A DNA stretch of 54,344 nt from Sphingomonas sp. (GTDB taxonomy: Bacteria; Pseudomonadota; Alphaproteobacteria; Sphingomonadales; Sphingomonadaceae), in the NCBI GenBank assembly GCA_019744885.1, contig JAIETY010000098.1:1-54344 (forward strand), read 5' to 3'. Both the position numbers and the translations under genes were made by a program. The notes below the pieces were generated by a model. It had not been told where the DNA came from. It searched no databases and was given only the letters and a program-made list of their open reading frames with translations. The stretch's first letter is position 1; each line of letters begins with the position of its first letter. This document shows positions 36,495 to 45,977 of the stretch, piece by piece.

Positions 36495-36934
36495 TTCACC
36501 TGCTCGACGTCAATGTCCTGATCGCGCTGGTCGATCCCGAGCATAGTCATACCAGGCCCGCGCGACGCTGGTTCGAGCGCCATGCAGCGTCAGGCTGGGC
36601 GACATGCCCGCTGACGGAAAATGGCTTGCTACGGATCGTCAGCAATCCGCGATACGCCAATGCGGTGGGTTCGCCCGCAGTAGCAATCAACGGTCTGGTG
36701 GGCATGAAGAATGTGCCACAACATCATTGCTGGGCCGACGACATCAGCCTGTCGGACGAACTTCGAGTCAATCCGCAAAGGTTGCCGACATCGGCACATT
36801 TGACCGACATCTATTTGCTGGCGCTGGCAGTCGCGCATGGCGGCGAGCTCGCGACCTTCGATCGTCGGCTCACGACTTCGGCAGTTGCGGGCGGCAGCCG
36901 GGCCTTGCACGTCATTGACTTCACTGCCGCCTGA
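36491..36934 (+). CDS. vapC: VapC-family PIN-domain ribonuclease toxin
   Basis: 147 residues. Metal-binding acidic residues are Asp in HLLDVNVLIALVD, Glu in LTENGLLRI, Asp in HLTDIYLLALA and Asp in ATFDRRL, the full PIN quartet. Cleaves RNA (tRNA or rRNA in characterised members). TTG start overlapping the antitoxin stop. Complete and probably functional. Confidence 0.87.
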
Positions 36935-36948
36935 CGACGCTCCACTGT

Positions 36949-37776
36949 TCAATAAGGCGGCTTGTCCAGTCCCGTCGGGCTCGACGTGAAGATCTCGCAC
37001 CCGGTCTCGGTAATGCCGATCGAATGTTCGAACTGCGCCGACAGCGATCGGTCGCGCGTCACCGCCGTCCAGCCGTCGTCGAGCAGCTTCACGTCGGGGC
37101 GACCGATGTTGATCATCGGTTCGATCGTGAAGAACATGCCGGGCCGCAGCTCGGGGCCGGTGCCGGGGCGGCCGACATGGACGACTTCGGGCGCGTCGTG
37201 GAACAGGCGGCCAAGGCCGTGGCCGCAGAAATCGCGCACCACGCCGTAGCGGTGGCGCTCGGCATGCTGCTGGATCGCGTGGCTGATGTCGCCCAGATGA
37301 TTGCCGGGGCGCGCGCGCTCGATGCCGAGCATCAGGCATTCATAAGTGATATCGACCAGCCGCTTCGCCTTTAGCGGCACATCGCCGACAAGGTACATGC
37401 GACTCGAATCGCCGTGCCAGCCGTTCAGGATCGGGGTGACGTCGATATTGACGATGTCGCCCGACTTCAGCGCCTTGTCGCCCGGAATGCCGTGGCAGAC
37501 GACATGGTTGATCGAGATGCAGCAGCTGTGCGTATAGCCGCGATAGCCGAGCGTCGCGGGCACACCGCCGTGATCGACAATGAAGCGGCGGATGATGTCG
37601 TCGAGCGCGCCGGTCGTCACGCCGGGCACGACATGCGGCACGATCATGTCGAGCGTTTCGGCGGCGAGCCGCCCGGCAGCGCGCATCCCCGCAAAGCCTT
37701 CCGGCCCGTGGAGCTTGATCGCGCCGGTGCGCGCCATCGGCGTGTCGGCATTGGTGACGGTGAGATAGTCGGTCAT
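36949..37776 (-). CDS. map: Methionine aminopeptidase, type I
   Basis: 275 residues from ATG 37776. Removes N-terminal Met from nascent proteins. The five metal ligands are recognisable: Asp in IVNIDVTPI, Asp in HGDSSRMY, His in CGHGLGRLFHD, Glu in FTIEPMI and Glu in QFEHSI. Housekeeping gene and a good chromosomal anchor. Convergent with vapC at 14 bp. The longer reading frame upstream is not conserved. Confidence 0.95.
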   Translation of the reverse strand: MTDYLTVTNADTPMARTGAIKLHGPEGFAGMRAAGRLAAETLDMIVPHVVPGVTTGALDDIIRRFIVDHGGVPATLGYRGYTHSCCISINHVVCHGIPGDKALKSGDIVNIDVTPILNGWHGDSSRMYLVGDVPLKAKRLVDITYECLMLGIERARPGNHLGDISHAIQQHAERHRYGVVRDFCGHGLGRLFHDAPEVVHVGRPGTGPELRPGMFFTIEPMINIGRPDVKLLDDGWTAVTRDRSLSAQFEHSIGITETGCEIFTSSPTGLDKPPY

Positions 37777-37871
37777 CGCGGTTACATAGCGAAGCGGCGG
37801 CAATTTTGCGAGGGGCCACCGCACAAGGTTCAGTCTAGGCGAAGGCGCGCGTTGGCTCTATCGCAAGGCAC

Positions 37872-38627
37872 ATGACCGAACGCATCTGGACTGCCGCCAT
37901 CGTCGTCATCGGCGACGAAATCCTGTCGGGGCGAACCCAGGACAAGAATGTCGCGCAGATCGCGGTGTGGCTGAATGTGCAGGGCATTCGTCTGGCCGAA
38001 GTGCGCGTTGTCGCTGACCGCACCGAAGCCATCGTCGAGGCGGTCAATATTTTGCGCGCGCGCAACGACTATCTGTTCACCACGGGCGGCATCGGGCCGA
38101 CGCATGACGACATCACGGTCGACGCGATTGCCGAAGCTTTGGGAGTAGGGGTCGTCCATCACCCGCGCGCGCTCGCGGTGCTCGAACGCTATTATGAAAC
38201 GCGCGGCGGGCTGAGCGAAGCGCGCAAACGGATGGCGCGCGTGCCCGACGGCGCCGACCTGATCGAGAACCGCTTGTCGGGCGCGCCAGGGATCCGGATC
38301 GGCAATATCTTCATCATGGCCGGCGTGCCGCACATCACGGCGGGGATGCTCGACGCGCTGACCGGCACGCTCGAAGGCGGCAAGCCGTTGGTGGCGCGGA
38401 CAATCGGCTGTTGGGTCGCCGAAAGCGAAGTCGCCGATCTGTTGCGCGAGGCCGAGCGGGCGCAGGAAGGCGTCGCAATCGGCAGCTATCCTTTCTTTCG
38501 CGAAGGCAAGGTCGGCGCCAATTTCGTGGTGCGCGCGACCGACCCCGCGCTAGTCGACCAAGTCGTCGACCGGCTGATCGCCGATTTGAGCGCAACCGGG
38601 CGCGGCGTCGTTAATGGTGGCATTTAA
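37872..38627 (+). CDS. CinA-like/molybdopterin-binding domain protein
   Basis: 251-residue competence/damage-inducible protein A-type domain (MoCF fold). Motifs: VVIGDEILSGRTQDKNV, FTTGGIGPTHDDIT, MAGVPHIT. It lacks the C-terminal PncC amidase domain of full CinA, as do many alphaproteobacterial homologues. Possible ADP-ribose/nucleotide pyrophosphatase or molybdopterin-related role; the exact reaction is unproven. Divergent from map with a ~95-bp promoter region. Confidence 0.88.
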   Translation: MTERIWTAAIVVIGDEILSGRTQDKNVAQIAVWLNVQGIRLAEVRVVADRTEAIVEAVNILRARNDYLFTTGGIGPTHDDITVDAIAEALGVGVVHHPRALAVLERYYETRGGLSEARKRMARVPDGADLIENRLSGAPGIRIGNIFIMAGVPHITAGMLDALTGTLEGGKPLVARTIGCWVAESEVADLLREAERAQEGVAIGSYPFFREGKVGANFVVRATDPALVDQVVDRLIADLSATGRGVVNGGI

Positions 38628-38754
38628 GTCTCACTTGCCAACGATTTGCGTATTTTACGGTCGCGCCCCTTGACCTGTTTGTCGCAGAAATTACGGATTG
38701 GCATCTGACAATCTTTCAGCGCCGCCGCTGAAGGACATAAAAGGGATGTATCTC

Positions 38755-41700
38755 ATGATCACCACTGCCGCCGCAGTCGCCCGGTTCCGCCCGTATCTGC
38801 TCGCCAGCGCCGCCGGTATCGGTATCGCCATGGGCGGTGTCGCGCAGGCGCAGATCGCCGATTCGCAAGTGCCAAGCGCAGCCCCTGCATCCGACGACGA
38901 CGGGCGCGTCGATCGAGCCGGCGCGCTGCTCGAGGCGCATAGCGGCCCGCGCGTCGATGTGGTGGTGCCCGATCCCTATCTGCAGATCGCCAATCCCGGC
39001 ACGCCGACCACCGCGCGCGATCCGGTCAACATCACCGGCGTCGGCCAGATCGTCGTTGACACCGGCAATGGCAGCGGCGCGATCGGGCTGTGCACGGCAT
39101 CGCTGATCAACCCGCGCACGGTGTTGTTCGCCGCGCACTGCGTCAATTCGGCTGCGGCAACCAGTTATGGCCGCGCCGGACCCGGTGGCACCGGTACCGC
39201 CGTCAGCATCGGTTTTTCGAACAACAACCTGTCGGCGTTGCAGCAGTGGCTGTTTGCAGGCGCCAACCAGTATCGCAGCAACCCGGCGACGTTCCTCTAC
39301 AATTTGAACCAGGTCGTCTATAATCCGCGCTCGACCGAGCCGGGCAACGGCTTCCTCTACGCCGATATCGCGCTCGGCACGCTTGATCGCCCGGCAGTCG
39401 GCATCCCGACCTGGGCGCTGCTGCTCTCGCCGCTGCCTGCGCCGGCCACGATCGGCGCGGCGGGCACCGGCTATCGCGTCAACATCACCGGCTATGGCAA
39501 CAACGGCACCGGTGAAACCGGCGCCAATGGAGGTATCGATTTTCGCCGTCGTATCGCCGAAAACACGCTCGGCGGCCTGACCTCGCTCGACACTTTCCAG
39601 AATTTCATTTTCGGCTCGGCCACCGGGCCGCTGCCGCAGAATCTCTACTGGATCGACTTCGACGATCCCCGCCGCGGTACGGCGGCGGCGAGCCGTTTCG
39701 ACTTCAACAGCTTCCGCGACAATGCGCTGCCCAATGAAGGCGGCACCGCGCCTGGCGATTCGGGCGGGCCGCTGATTCTCGACCGCACTTTTGCGCGGCA
39801 GGTCGTGCTCGGCGTGCTGTCGGGCGGTTTCAGCCGGTTCTTCAACGGCCAGCCGAGCCAGGGCTATGGCTCGAACAGCTTCTACCAGCCGCTATACCTC
39901 TATTGGGACTATATCGCGGCCAACAATCCGTATCGCTATGTCACGGCGGTTGCAGGCGATGGCAACTGGACCGATCCGACGCGCTGGGTCACCAGCGTCG
40001 ATCCCAATTACCAGATCATTGGCCCCAATGGTCAGCTGGTCAACGGCGTGCCAAATAACCCGGGCGGTGGCACCACCAACGTCAGCGGCGCGTTCGGCCA
40101 GATCTGCTTCCAGAACACGACGCTCAGCGATTGCCTTGATGTTCGCACCAATGTCGAGACGGTCAACAGCAACCCGATCGGCACCGACGGCGTCGCTGAA
40201 CTGACCAATGGTCGCGCCAGCCTGACGCTGGCCGCACCGGGCAGCCAGCCGGGGACCGGCGTGCTCGGGACGGGATCGGATGCCGTGCTCGCAAGCCAGG
40301 CCACCCAGCCTACCGCCGCGCTGCCGCCGGCAACGATCGCCAACGGCCTGCCGGGCGCGACCAATTTCGTGCCGAACAACGTCGATCCGGTCCGCACTAC
40401 CGGCGCGATCGGCCGCTATTTCGACGTGACGCTCGCCGCCACCGGCACCACCACGCTGAACACGGCGGTGACGATCGACCGGTTCACGCTCAACGGCGCG
40501 GGCGCGCGGCTCAACATCGACGCGGGTGGCTCGCTCACCAGCCTTATCGACGTGACGCAGACGATCGGCACGCTGCAGGTCAACGGCAGCCTGACGACGC
40601 CTGGCGATTATTTCCTGCGGGTCGGCGGCCTCAACGGCACCGGCACGATCACCGCGCGGTTCTTCACCAGCTTGCTTGGCGTGATCTCGCCCGGCATGTC
40701 GGGCAATGCCGGATCGATCGGCACGCTCACGTTCCGCGGCAATGTCAGCCTGACATCGGGCAACAGCTATCTGGTCGATCTGGGCGCGAGCGGCACGTCT
40801 GACCGGATCGCCGTTGTATCGAACGGCAATCCGAACGACGGCGTCGCCGATCTCGGCGGCGGATTGAACTTCAGCTTTTCGGCGCCGACGCTGCGTGCGG
40901 GCAACACCTACACGATCCTGACCGCGCAGAACGGCTTCACCGCCAATCGATTTGCGACACCGGGTGCGCTTAGCGCAATCCTGACGCCGACGCTGACCTA
41001 TACCGCCAATACAGTGCAGGTCACGATTACGCCGGGGCTCTACCGCAACGTCGTTGACGGCTCGCCGGTGCAGCAAAGCTATGCGCAGCTGCTCGATCAG
41101 AACCGGGTGAATGCAGGCACGCTCGATGCGATCTACGGCCCGCTCGACTTGCAGAATGCGGCGACGATCCGGGCGACGCTCGATGGTCTCGCGCCGCGCA
41201 GCGAAGCGCTGCTCAGCGGCATGGCGACGACGGTCGTCGACAACAACGCGCGCTTCCACCGCGACCGGCTTGCACAGTTCGATCCGTCGGTGTCGCATGG
41301 CGGCACGATCGCGGTGATCGGTCAGCCGATTCAGGTCGCCGCCGCCAGCGCGGCGAGCCTCAATGGCGGCCAGCCCGTGCAGAGCGACAGCAATGAGACC
41401 CGCGTGCAAAAGGCCAATCTGCCCGATGACATCGGCGTCTATCTGGCCGGCGGCTATGTCGAAGGGTCGAGCGCACCGGGACGGCTGCTGACCCCCGTCG
41501 GCGCGCGTGATCGCTTCAATGGCTTTTTCATCGTCGGCGGTATCGAAAAGGACCTGGGCGACGGCATTATCGGCCTGTCGTTTGGTTACACCGAGCTGAG
41601 AGGCAATGTGACCGGCTTTGCCCAGAGCGCGCGCGGCAGCCTGTATCAGGGCACGCTCTATGCGCGCAGCGAACTGGGCGGCGGCTGGTCAATGGACGGG

Positions 41701-42261
41701 CAAGTCAATGCCGGACTGTTCGATTCGTCGACGATCCGCAACGTTGGCTTCGTTGGCACCAGCTATCGGCTGGTCGCGAACAAGGCCGCGTTCGCGCTTG
41801 GCGGCGAAGTCGGGTTCCAGAACACGATCGCGCTCGGCTTCTTCAACGTCGCACCGCGCGTGTCGGTGCGGTCGAACTTCGTCGATTTCGGCAGGGTTGC
41901 CGAAACCGGTGGCGGCCCCGCGCTGATCTTTACCCGCGCCGACCTGTCGTCGGTGCAGGGCCGCGCCGGCCTCAACTTCACCGGATCCAAGGACAGCGCG
42001 TTCAAGCCGTTCGTTTCAGCCAATTACGTCCATGAATTCGACAGGCAGCGCCCGGACAGCGTTTTCGCGAACTTCGTGGGCGGCAGCGGGCCGAATGCGC
42101 GCTTCCTGCTCGCGAGCATCGACCGCAACTGGTTCGAAGTAAGCGGTGGCATCACCTACACCGCCGGCAATATCGAGCTGTCGCTGTCAGCCGACACCAC
42201 GGCAGCGCGCAGCGACGTGCAGAACCAGAGCTATCGCGGCGCGATCAAGCTGCGCTTTTGA
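38755..42261 (+). CDS. Autotransporter with N-terminal S1 (trypsin-like) serine protease domain
   Basis: 1168 residues, start ATG 38755 with AAAAGGGA eight to nine bases upstream. A signal peptide is present (LLASAAGIGIAMGGVAQA-Q). The protease domain has the His in LFAAHCVN, the Asp in YADIALGTL and the nucleophile Ser in APGDSGGPLI, so the triad looks intact. A beta-helical passenger follows (repeats such as GTTTLNTAVTIDRF). The C-terminal autotransporter barrel starts near 880 and ends GAIKLRF. It is secreted to the cell surface via BAM, and possibly TamAB. Confidence 0.93.
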   Translation: MITTAAAVARFRPYLLASAAGIGIAMGGVAQAQIADSQVPSAAPASDDDGRVDRAGALLEAHSGPRVDVVVPDPYLQIANPGTPTTARDPVNITGVGQIVVDTGNGSGAIGLCTASLINPRTVLFAAHCVNSAAATSYGRAGPGGTGTAVSIGFSNNNLSALQQWLFAGANQYRSNPATFLYNLNQVVYNPRSTEPGNGFLYADIALGTLDRPAVGIPTWALLLSPLPAPATIGAAGTGYRVNITGYGNNGTGETGANGGIDFRRRIAENTLGGLTSLDTFQNFIFGSATGPLPQNLYWIDFDDPRRGTAAASRFDFNSFRDNALPNEGGTAPGDSGGPLILDRTFARQVVLGVLSGGFSRFFNGQPSQGYGSNSFYQPLYLYWDYIAANNPYRYVTAVAGDGNWTDPTRWVTSVDPNYQIIGPNGQLVNGVPNNPGGGTTNVSGAFGQICFQNTTLSDCLDVRTNVETVNSNPIGTDGVAELTNGRASLTLAAPGSQPGTGVLGTGSDAVLASQATQPTAALPPATIANGLPGATNFVPNNVDPVRTTGAIGRYFDVTLAATGTTTLNTAVTIDRFTLNGAGARLNIDAGGSLTSLIDVTQTIGTLQVNGSLTTPGDYFLRVGGLNGTGTITARFFTSLLGVISPGMSGNAGSIGTLTFRGNVSLTSGNSYLVDLGASGTSDRIAVVSNGNPNDGVADLGGGLNFSFSAPTLRAGNTYTILTAQNGFTANRFATPGALSAILTPTLTYTANTVQVTITPGLYRNVVDGSPVQQSYAQLLDQNRVNAGTLDAIYGPLDLQNAATIRATLDGLAPRSEALLSGMATTVVDNNARFHRDRLAQFDPSVSHGGTIAVIGQPIQVAAASAASLNGGQPVQSDSNETRVQKANLPDDIGVYLAGGYVEGSSAPGRLLTPVGARDRFNGFFIVGGIEKDLGDGIIGLSFGYTELRGNVTGFAQSARGSLYQGTLYARSELGGGWSMDGQVNAGLFDSSTIRNVGFVGTSYRLVANKAAFALGGEVGFQNTIALGFFNVAPRVSVRSNFVDFGRVAETGGGPALIFTRADLSSVQGRAGLNFTGSKDSAFKPFVSANYVHEFDRQRPDSVFANFVGGSGPNARFLLASIDRNWFEVSGGITYTAGNIELSLSADTTAARSDVQNQSYRGAIKLRF

Positions 42262-42270
42262 TCGCGGCAG

Positions 42271-42303
42271 GGACCGCCGCTTGCGCGTGGCAGGCGGCGG
42301 TCC
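42271..42303. terminator. Terminator hairpin after the autotransporter
   Basis: GGACCGCCGC (42271-42280) pairs with GCGGCGGTCC (42294-42303), 10 bp downstream of the autotransporter stop. There is no long T-run. Confidence 0.6.
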
Positions 42304-42396
42304 TCCCCGATTGACCCAGCGCGGGCGGATGTGCCAAAGGCGCTCGGCCAGTCCCGGGCCGATCCGCGCGCAAGCGGCACCGGCTGGCACCGGATA

Positions 42397-42437
42397 TGCG
42401 GGTGTAGCTCAATGGCAGAGCAGAAGCTTCCCAAGCT
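42397..42437 (+). repeat. attL: 5' fragment of tRNA-Gly(CCC)
   Basis: Exact 41-bp match to the first part of the intact tRNA-Gly at 52236-52276, ending in the 3' side of the anticodon stem. It is the left junction of an integrated element. The fragment is not a functional tRNA. Confidence 0.92.
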
Positions 42438-42468
42438 GGCCACAACCACGCAAATCTGCGGCCTTCGC

Positions 42469-42528
42469 TGTCAACTCTCGCGAAAAGCGACCTAATTCAC
42501 TCAATAGCTTAGCGCGGTGCTGTCAACC
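42469..42528. promoter_or_regulatory. Candidate left arm-type integrase sites
   Basis: TGTCAACT (42469-42476) and TGTCAACC (42521-42528), matching two copies beside the right junction. Confidence 0.5.
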
Positions 42529-42537
42529 GCTTAGCTT

Positions 42538-44454
42538 GTGAGCGCGACGATCGACTTTGGTGCGCTGGCGGGGCCGGTGGCGCGCGCGCTGCTGGGTGAG
42601 CCGAACGCCGAGCGATCGACGCGCGACGAACTGCGATTCGGCGGGCGCGGTAGTCTGTCGATCGTCGTCGCGGGGAAGGACGCCGGGACCTGGTACGATC
42701 ACGAAGCCGAAAAGGGCGGCGGCGTGCTCGACCTGATCCGGCGCGAGCGCGGCGGCGACAAGCGGGACGCGCTGGCATGGCTTAGCGCAACCTTCCCCGA
42801 TGCCGTGCCAGCTCTTGACGCCGAGCCGTCTAAGACAGGGCGGCTTGGCGAGCCGGTTGCGGCGTATCGCTATTGCGACGAAGGCGGGGCGCTCGCCTTC
42901 GAAGTGCTGCGGTACGCGCCGAAGGATTTCAGGCAGCGGAAACCCGACGGGCGGGGCGGTTGGGATTGGAGCACGCGCGGCATTCGCCCGTTGCTGTACC
43001 GACTGCCCGACGTGCTCGAGGCGGCGACGCGCGGCGAAACGGTGTTCATTGTCGAGGGCGAAAAGGACGCCGATCGACTCGCGACCGAGCAACTGGTCGC
43101 AACGTGCAATGCGGGCGGCGCGGGCAAGTGGCGTGATGACTTGGGCGCTTTCCTTCGCGGCGCCAATGTCGTGATCCTGCCCGACAATGACGACGCAGGC
43201 CGCGCGCACGCCGATGCGGTCGCGCGGTCGCTGCGCGGGGTAGCGGCAAGTGTGAAGCTGCTCGCGCTCGACGGCGTGCCGCGCAAGGGCGATGTCTGCG
43301 ATTGGCTCGACGCGGGCGGCGATGCGCTGCAATTGCTCGACCTGGCCAAGGCCGCGCCGGAATGGGCACCCGCATTGACCAGCCGGTTTCCGATCGTTTG
43401 GGACGGCGCCGAAGATGACGGCGCGCCGATGCGCTGGCTTGTGCGGGACGTGTTAGTCGAGGGCGGGCTGTCGGTGCTGTACGGCGCGCCGAAGAGCTCA
43501 AAGTCATTCTTCGCGATCGACTTTGCCTTTCACGTCGCGCATGGTCGCGAATGGTTTGGCCATCGCACGCGCGAGGCCGGGGTGGTCTATATCGCGGGCG
43601 AAGGCGCGCTCGGCGTGCGCCAGCGCATGAAGGCTTGGCGGCTGGAGCGCGAGGCGCCGCCGTCGCCGCGCTTCGCCTTTGTGCCGAGCGCGGTCAATCT
43701 GTTCGATGGCACCGACGACCTGGACGCGCTGCTGGTCGATCTGCGCGCGATTGCCGAGCGCATGGGCGCGCCGATAGGGTTGATCGTGCTCGACACGCTG
43801 GCGCGCATGATTGGCAGCGGCGACGAAGATCGGGCGCGGGACATGAACGTGCTCGTTCGCAACGCCAGCGAATTGCAGCGCGTGACCGGCGCCCATGTGA
43901 CGCTCGTGCATCATAGCGGGAAGGACCGCGACCGAGGGATGAGAGGATCCAATGCGCTGCTCGGCGCGGTGGATTGCGCAATCGAGGTCCAGAAATTCGA
44001 CACGGGGCTTTGCGAGGGCAAGGTCGCGGCGATCAAAGATGGCGGGGACGTGGAGCCGTTCCGCTACGTGCTCAAGCAATCGACTGTTGGGCGCGACGAC
44101 GAAGGGGAAGCTATCCTTTCGTGCGTCGTCGATCCCACCGGCGCGAGCGGGGCGCAAAAGGCTCTATCCGAGCGACTAAGCGACGCCGATCGCAGGGCGC
44201 TCGACCAACTGCGCACACTCGCGCGGGACATCGGGACATCGGCGGGACAGGCTGAAATGTCCCCCTCCGTCCCACTCCAAGCGTGGCGTGATCGCATCTA
44301 CTCGGCGGGCGATGGCACGCACGACGCCAAGAAAAAGGCTGTGTCGCGTGCAGTAAAAAGGCTGCAAGATGTTGGAATTATTGAGATATCATCGGACCAA
44401 GTGCGATTGGTCCGTGATCCTGACCTATCGGGACAACCTGACAATGTCCTGTGA
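42538..44454 (+). CDS. TOPRIM primase / RepA-like helicase replication protein
   Basis: 638 residues starting at GTG 42538. The N-terminal primase-type segment (GTWYDHEAEKGGGVLDLI) precedes a TOPRIM domain (~170-250: VFIVEGEKDADRLA and ILPDNDDAGRAHA), then a RecA/AAA_25-type helicase (~285-540) with Walker A-like GAPKSSKSFFAIDFA and Walker B-like LIVLDTLARMI, plus THVTLVHHSGKD. A C-terminal winged-helix segment (AVKRLQDVGIIEISSDQVRLV) could bind DNA. Such fused proteins replicate satellites and plasmids. GGGACA iterons overlap its 3' end. Confidence 0.88.
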   Translation: MSATIDFGALAGPVARALLGEPNAERSTRDELRFGGRGSLSIVVAGKDAGTWYDHEAEKGGGVLDLIRRERGGDKRDALAWLSATFPDAVPALDAEPSKTGRLGEPVAAYRYCDEGGALAFEVLRYAPKDFRQRKPDGRGGWDWSTRGIRPLLYRLPDVLEAATRGETVFIVEGEKDADRLATEQLVATCNAGGAGKWRDDLGAFLRGANVVILPDNDDAGRAHADAVARSLRGVAASVKLLALDGVPRKGDVCDWLDAGGDALQLLDLAKAAPEWAPALTSRFPIVWDGAEDDGAPMRWLVRDVLVEGGLSVLYGAPKSSKSFFAIDFAFHVAHGREWFGHRTREAGVVYIAGEGALGVRQRMKAWRLEREAPPSPRFAFVPSAVNLFDGTDDLDALLVDLRAIAERMGAPIGLIVLDTLARMIGSGDEDRARDMNVLVRNASELQRVTGAHVTLVHHSGKDRDRGMRGSNALLGAVDCAIEVQKFDTGLCEGKVAAIKDGGDVEPFRYVLKQSTVGRDDEGEAILSCVVDPTGASGAQKALSERLSDADRRALDQLRTLARDIGTSAGQAEMSPSVPLQAWRDRIYSAGDGTHDAKKKAVSRAVKRLQDVGIIEISSDQVRLVRDPDLSGQPDNVL

Positions 44455-44531
44455 CTTTCAACAAATGTCCCGGCGCATTCGGGGGGCGGGACAGGGGACA
44501 CCCCCCCCTAAAGGGGGTGTCCCCCTGTCCC
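44225..44531. other. GGGACA iteron cluster and large hairpin: candidate replication origin
   Basis: GGGACA or its complement TGTCCC occurs at 44225, 44233, 44244, 44258, 44430, 44466, 44488, 44495, 44518 and 44526 (ten exact copies), plus a near copy at 44445. The final four build a hairpin with ~18-bp arms (44488-44505 and 44513-44531). Location over and just after the primase gene parallels satellite origins. Confidence 0.65.
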
Positions 44532-44611
44532 TTCCCCCTGCTGCTGGCGCCGCGCTCGACACCGGGGGGGTGGCGAAAACTTCGGAAAGGCGAACGCCTG
44601 CCAACCGCTCA

Positions 44612-44633
44612 CCCCGCCATTCGGGGGTTTTTT
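44612..44633 (+). terminator. Rho-independent terminator downstream of the primase/origin
   Basis: CCCCG-CCATT-CGGGG stem-loop followed by GTTTTTT. Separates the replication gene from the downstream small-gene/capsid cluster. Confidence 0.75.
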
Positions 44634-44839
44634 CCTCGCAGGGGTGAAATTCTGGGGGCTGGGGTCGGGATAGGGGCTTGGCTGGCGCGCTCGGCGGGGG
44701 CGGCGGCGCTCGGCTTGGTCGGGGCGCAGATCAACGCCACACGGGGCGCAAGGCGGGGTTATCGACGCCAGACTTGGGCGATTGAAGGGTTGCGCTCCGA
44801 GGGGTTTCAGTGGCCCGTTATTTTACCACGGGGGGCGGC
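44634..44839. other. Region between terminator and small-gene cluster
   Basis: An in-frame plus-strand stretch ends ...AIEGLRSEGFQWPVILPRG at about 44843 and has coding-like character, but I find no convincing start downstream of the terminator. It may be a gene remnant or a leader; no firm gene called. Confidence 0.3.
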
Positions 44840-45094
44840 ATGACGATCGGCACGCTTGCGGACCTTGGCGCCATCCCCGACATGCCGAGCCTGCCCACGC
44901 TTCAGCGCTTCATTGCGGCGCGTCCTGACTTCCCGGTTATCGAGCGCGGGCGGTACGGCAAGGCTTATCAGCTCGACCTGGAGGCGGCGGCGGCATTCGT
45001 CCGCGAGCACTGGCGCGACCAGCGCACGCTCGACCCGGACAGCGCCGCCGCGCGCCAGCTTCCCCTGCCAATGGAGACGAACAATGGCCGATAA
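44840..45094 (+). CDS. Small DNA-binding-like protein (84 aa) of the element
   Basis: Starts MTIGTLADLGAIPDMPSLPT. The central TLQRFIAARPDFPVIERGRYGKAYQLDLEAAAAFV resembles excisionase/terminase-small-subunit type winged-helix proteins that read Leu-x-x-Phe...Arg-x-Gly (shown here in part). Possibly packaging (small terminase-like) or excision function; not certain. Its end overlaps the next gene. GC-rich SD-like G tract before the ATG. Confidence 0.6.
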   Translation: MTIGTLADLGAIPDMPSLPTLQRFIAARPDFPVIERGRYGKAYQLDLEAAAAFVREHWRDQRTLDPDSAAARQLPLPMETNNGR

Positions 45095-45317
45095 TCCCCA
45101 AAGCGTTGGATTGATCATCAACAGGTGCCGCCAAGCGAACCTTCAATGCGCCGCGCTGTTCGGGCAGCAGGGGGTGAAGGCAATCGATTCGGCGATTGCC
45201 AGCGCACTGACGACATTCGATCTGCTCGAAGTCGCGGGCTTGCCGCCGATTGAGGCGGTCGAGTGGCTCCGCAACTTTGCCGATTGTATGGAGCGGGAAG
45301 TGATGGCCAATGGCTGA
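45084..45317 (+). CDS. Hypothetical 77-aa element protein
   Basis: Begins MADNPQSVGLIINRCRQANL; mostly helical, ends NFADCMEREVMANG. Overlaps the preceding gene by 11 bp and the next by 8 bp, consistent with a translationally coupled phage-type gene string. No recognisable function. Confidence 0.6.
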   Translation: MADNPQSVGLIINRCRQANLQCAALFGQQGVKAIDSAIASALTTFDLLEVAGLPPIEAVEWLRNFADCMEREVMANG

Positions 45318-45486
45318 TATGCCGCCACCCCGCGCCGAGCCATCGGATGATATGTCGGAGATACTCGAACCCCCGATGACTGTCCGGGAATTCGACCTCG
45401 CGTTGTCGGGATATCTGACCCGAACGCAGCGGCGCGAGGCCTGGCGCGCGCTTTGCAACGCGGGCCTGATCGTTTTCCGCGCATGA
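45310..45486 (+). CDS. Hypothetical 58-aa element protein
   Basis: A short gene of 59 codons, MADMPPPRAEPSDDMSEILE... ending NAGLIVFRA. The acidic N-terminus is followed by a basic helix (TRTQRREAWRALCN). Overlaps both neighbours (start inside the upstream gene, stop as ATGA with the next), which supports it being real. Confidence 0.6.
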   Translation: MADMPPPRAEPSDDMSEILEPPMTVREFDLALSGYLTRTQRREAWRALCNAGLIVFRA

Positions 45487-45896
45487 TGCGCGCGCCGATC
45501 GTCGGCCCCGTGATGGCGATGGCGCGCCCCGCGCGTCCCGTGGTCGAGGCCGAGCTGGTCCGCATCGCGGCGGCGGCGCTCCCCGCTGATCTGTCGGCGT
45601 CGCGACGCGCCGAAATGATCGCGCAGCGCGTCGCGGTTGCCGTTGTCGAGCACGTCGACCAGCGCGGTGATGCGCACCTGTCCAATTTGCTGATGGCGCT
45701 AGCCAACGACCCAATCGCGCGGCTCGCAATCGACCCGTTGGTCGCGACCGGCGCCATGCTCGCCAGCTTTCGCGAAGCTGCCATGAACGCCCGCGATTGG
45801 CGCTATCCCTCACCTGCCGAGCGCGACGCCGAAAACGCGCTCGCGATCAACCAACTCGCGGCGAAACTGGCCGCGCGATACCGGCGCCATCTGTGA
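45483..45896 (+). CDS. Hypothetical 137-aa element protein
   Basis: MMRAPIVGPVMAMARPARP then a helical, Ala/Arg-rich soluble domain ending INQLAAKLAARYRRHL. ATG overlaps the previous stop (ATGA); a second ATG follows immediately. No family recognised. Position just before the capsid gene is where head scaffolding or packaging-accessory proteins often lie, but there is no sequence proof. Confidence 0.6.
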   Translation: MMRAPIVGPVMAMARPARPVVEAELVRIAAAALPADLSASRRAEMIAQRVAVAVVEHVDQRGDAHLSNLLMALANDPIARLAIDPLVATGAMLASFREAAMNARDWRYPSPAERDAENALAINQLAAKLAARYRRHL

Positions 45897-45977
45897 GAAA
45901 GTTGGCGTAAACCGGTTTTTTCGCCAATTCGGGCGTCGCATGGTCCGAGAGTGATATTCACTTGAGGAACCTTTCAG

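Noticed and set aside
44451..44843. 130-codon frame across the hairpin and terminator
   Set aside because: Its start lies in the primase 3' end and it crosses a strong palindrome and terminator; only its last part looks coding-like.
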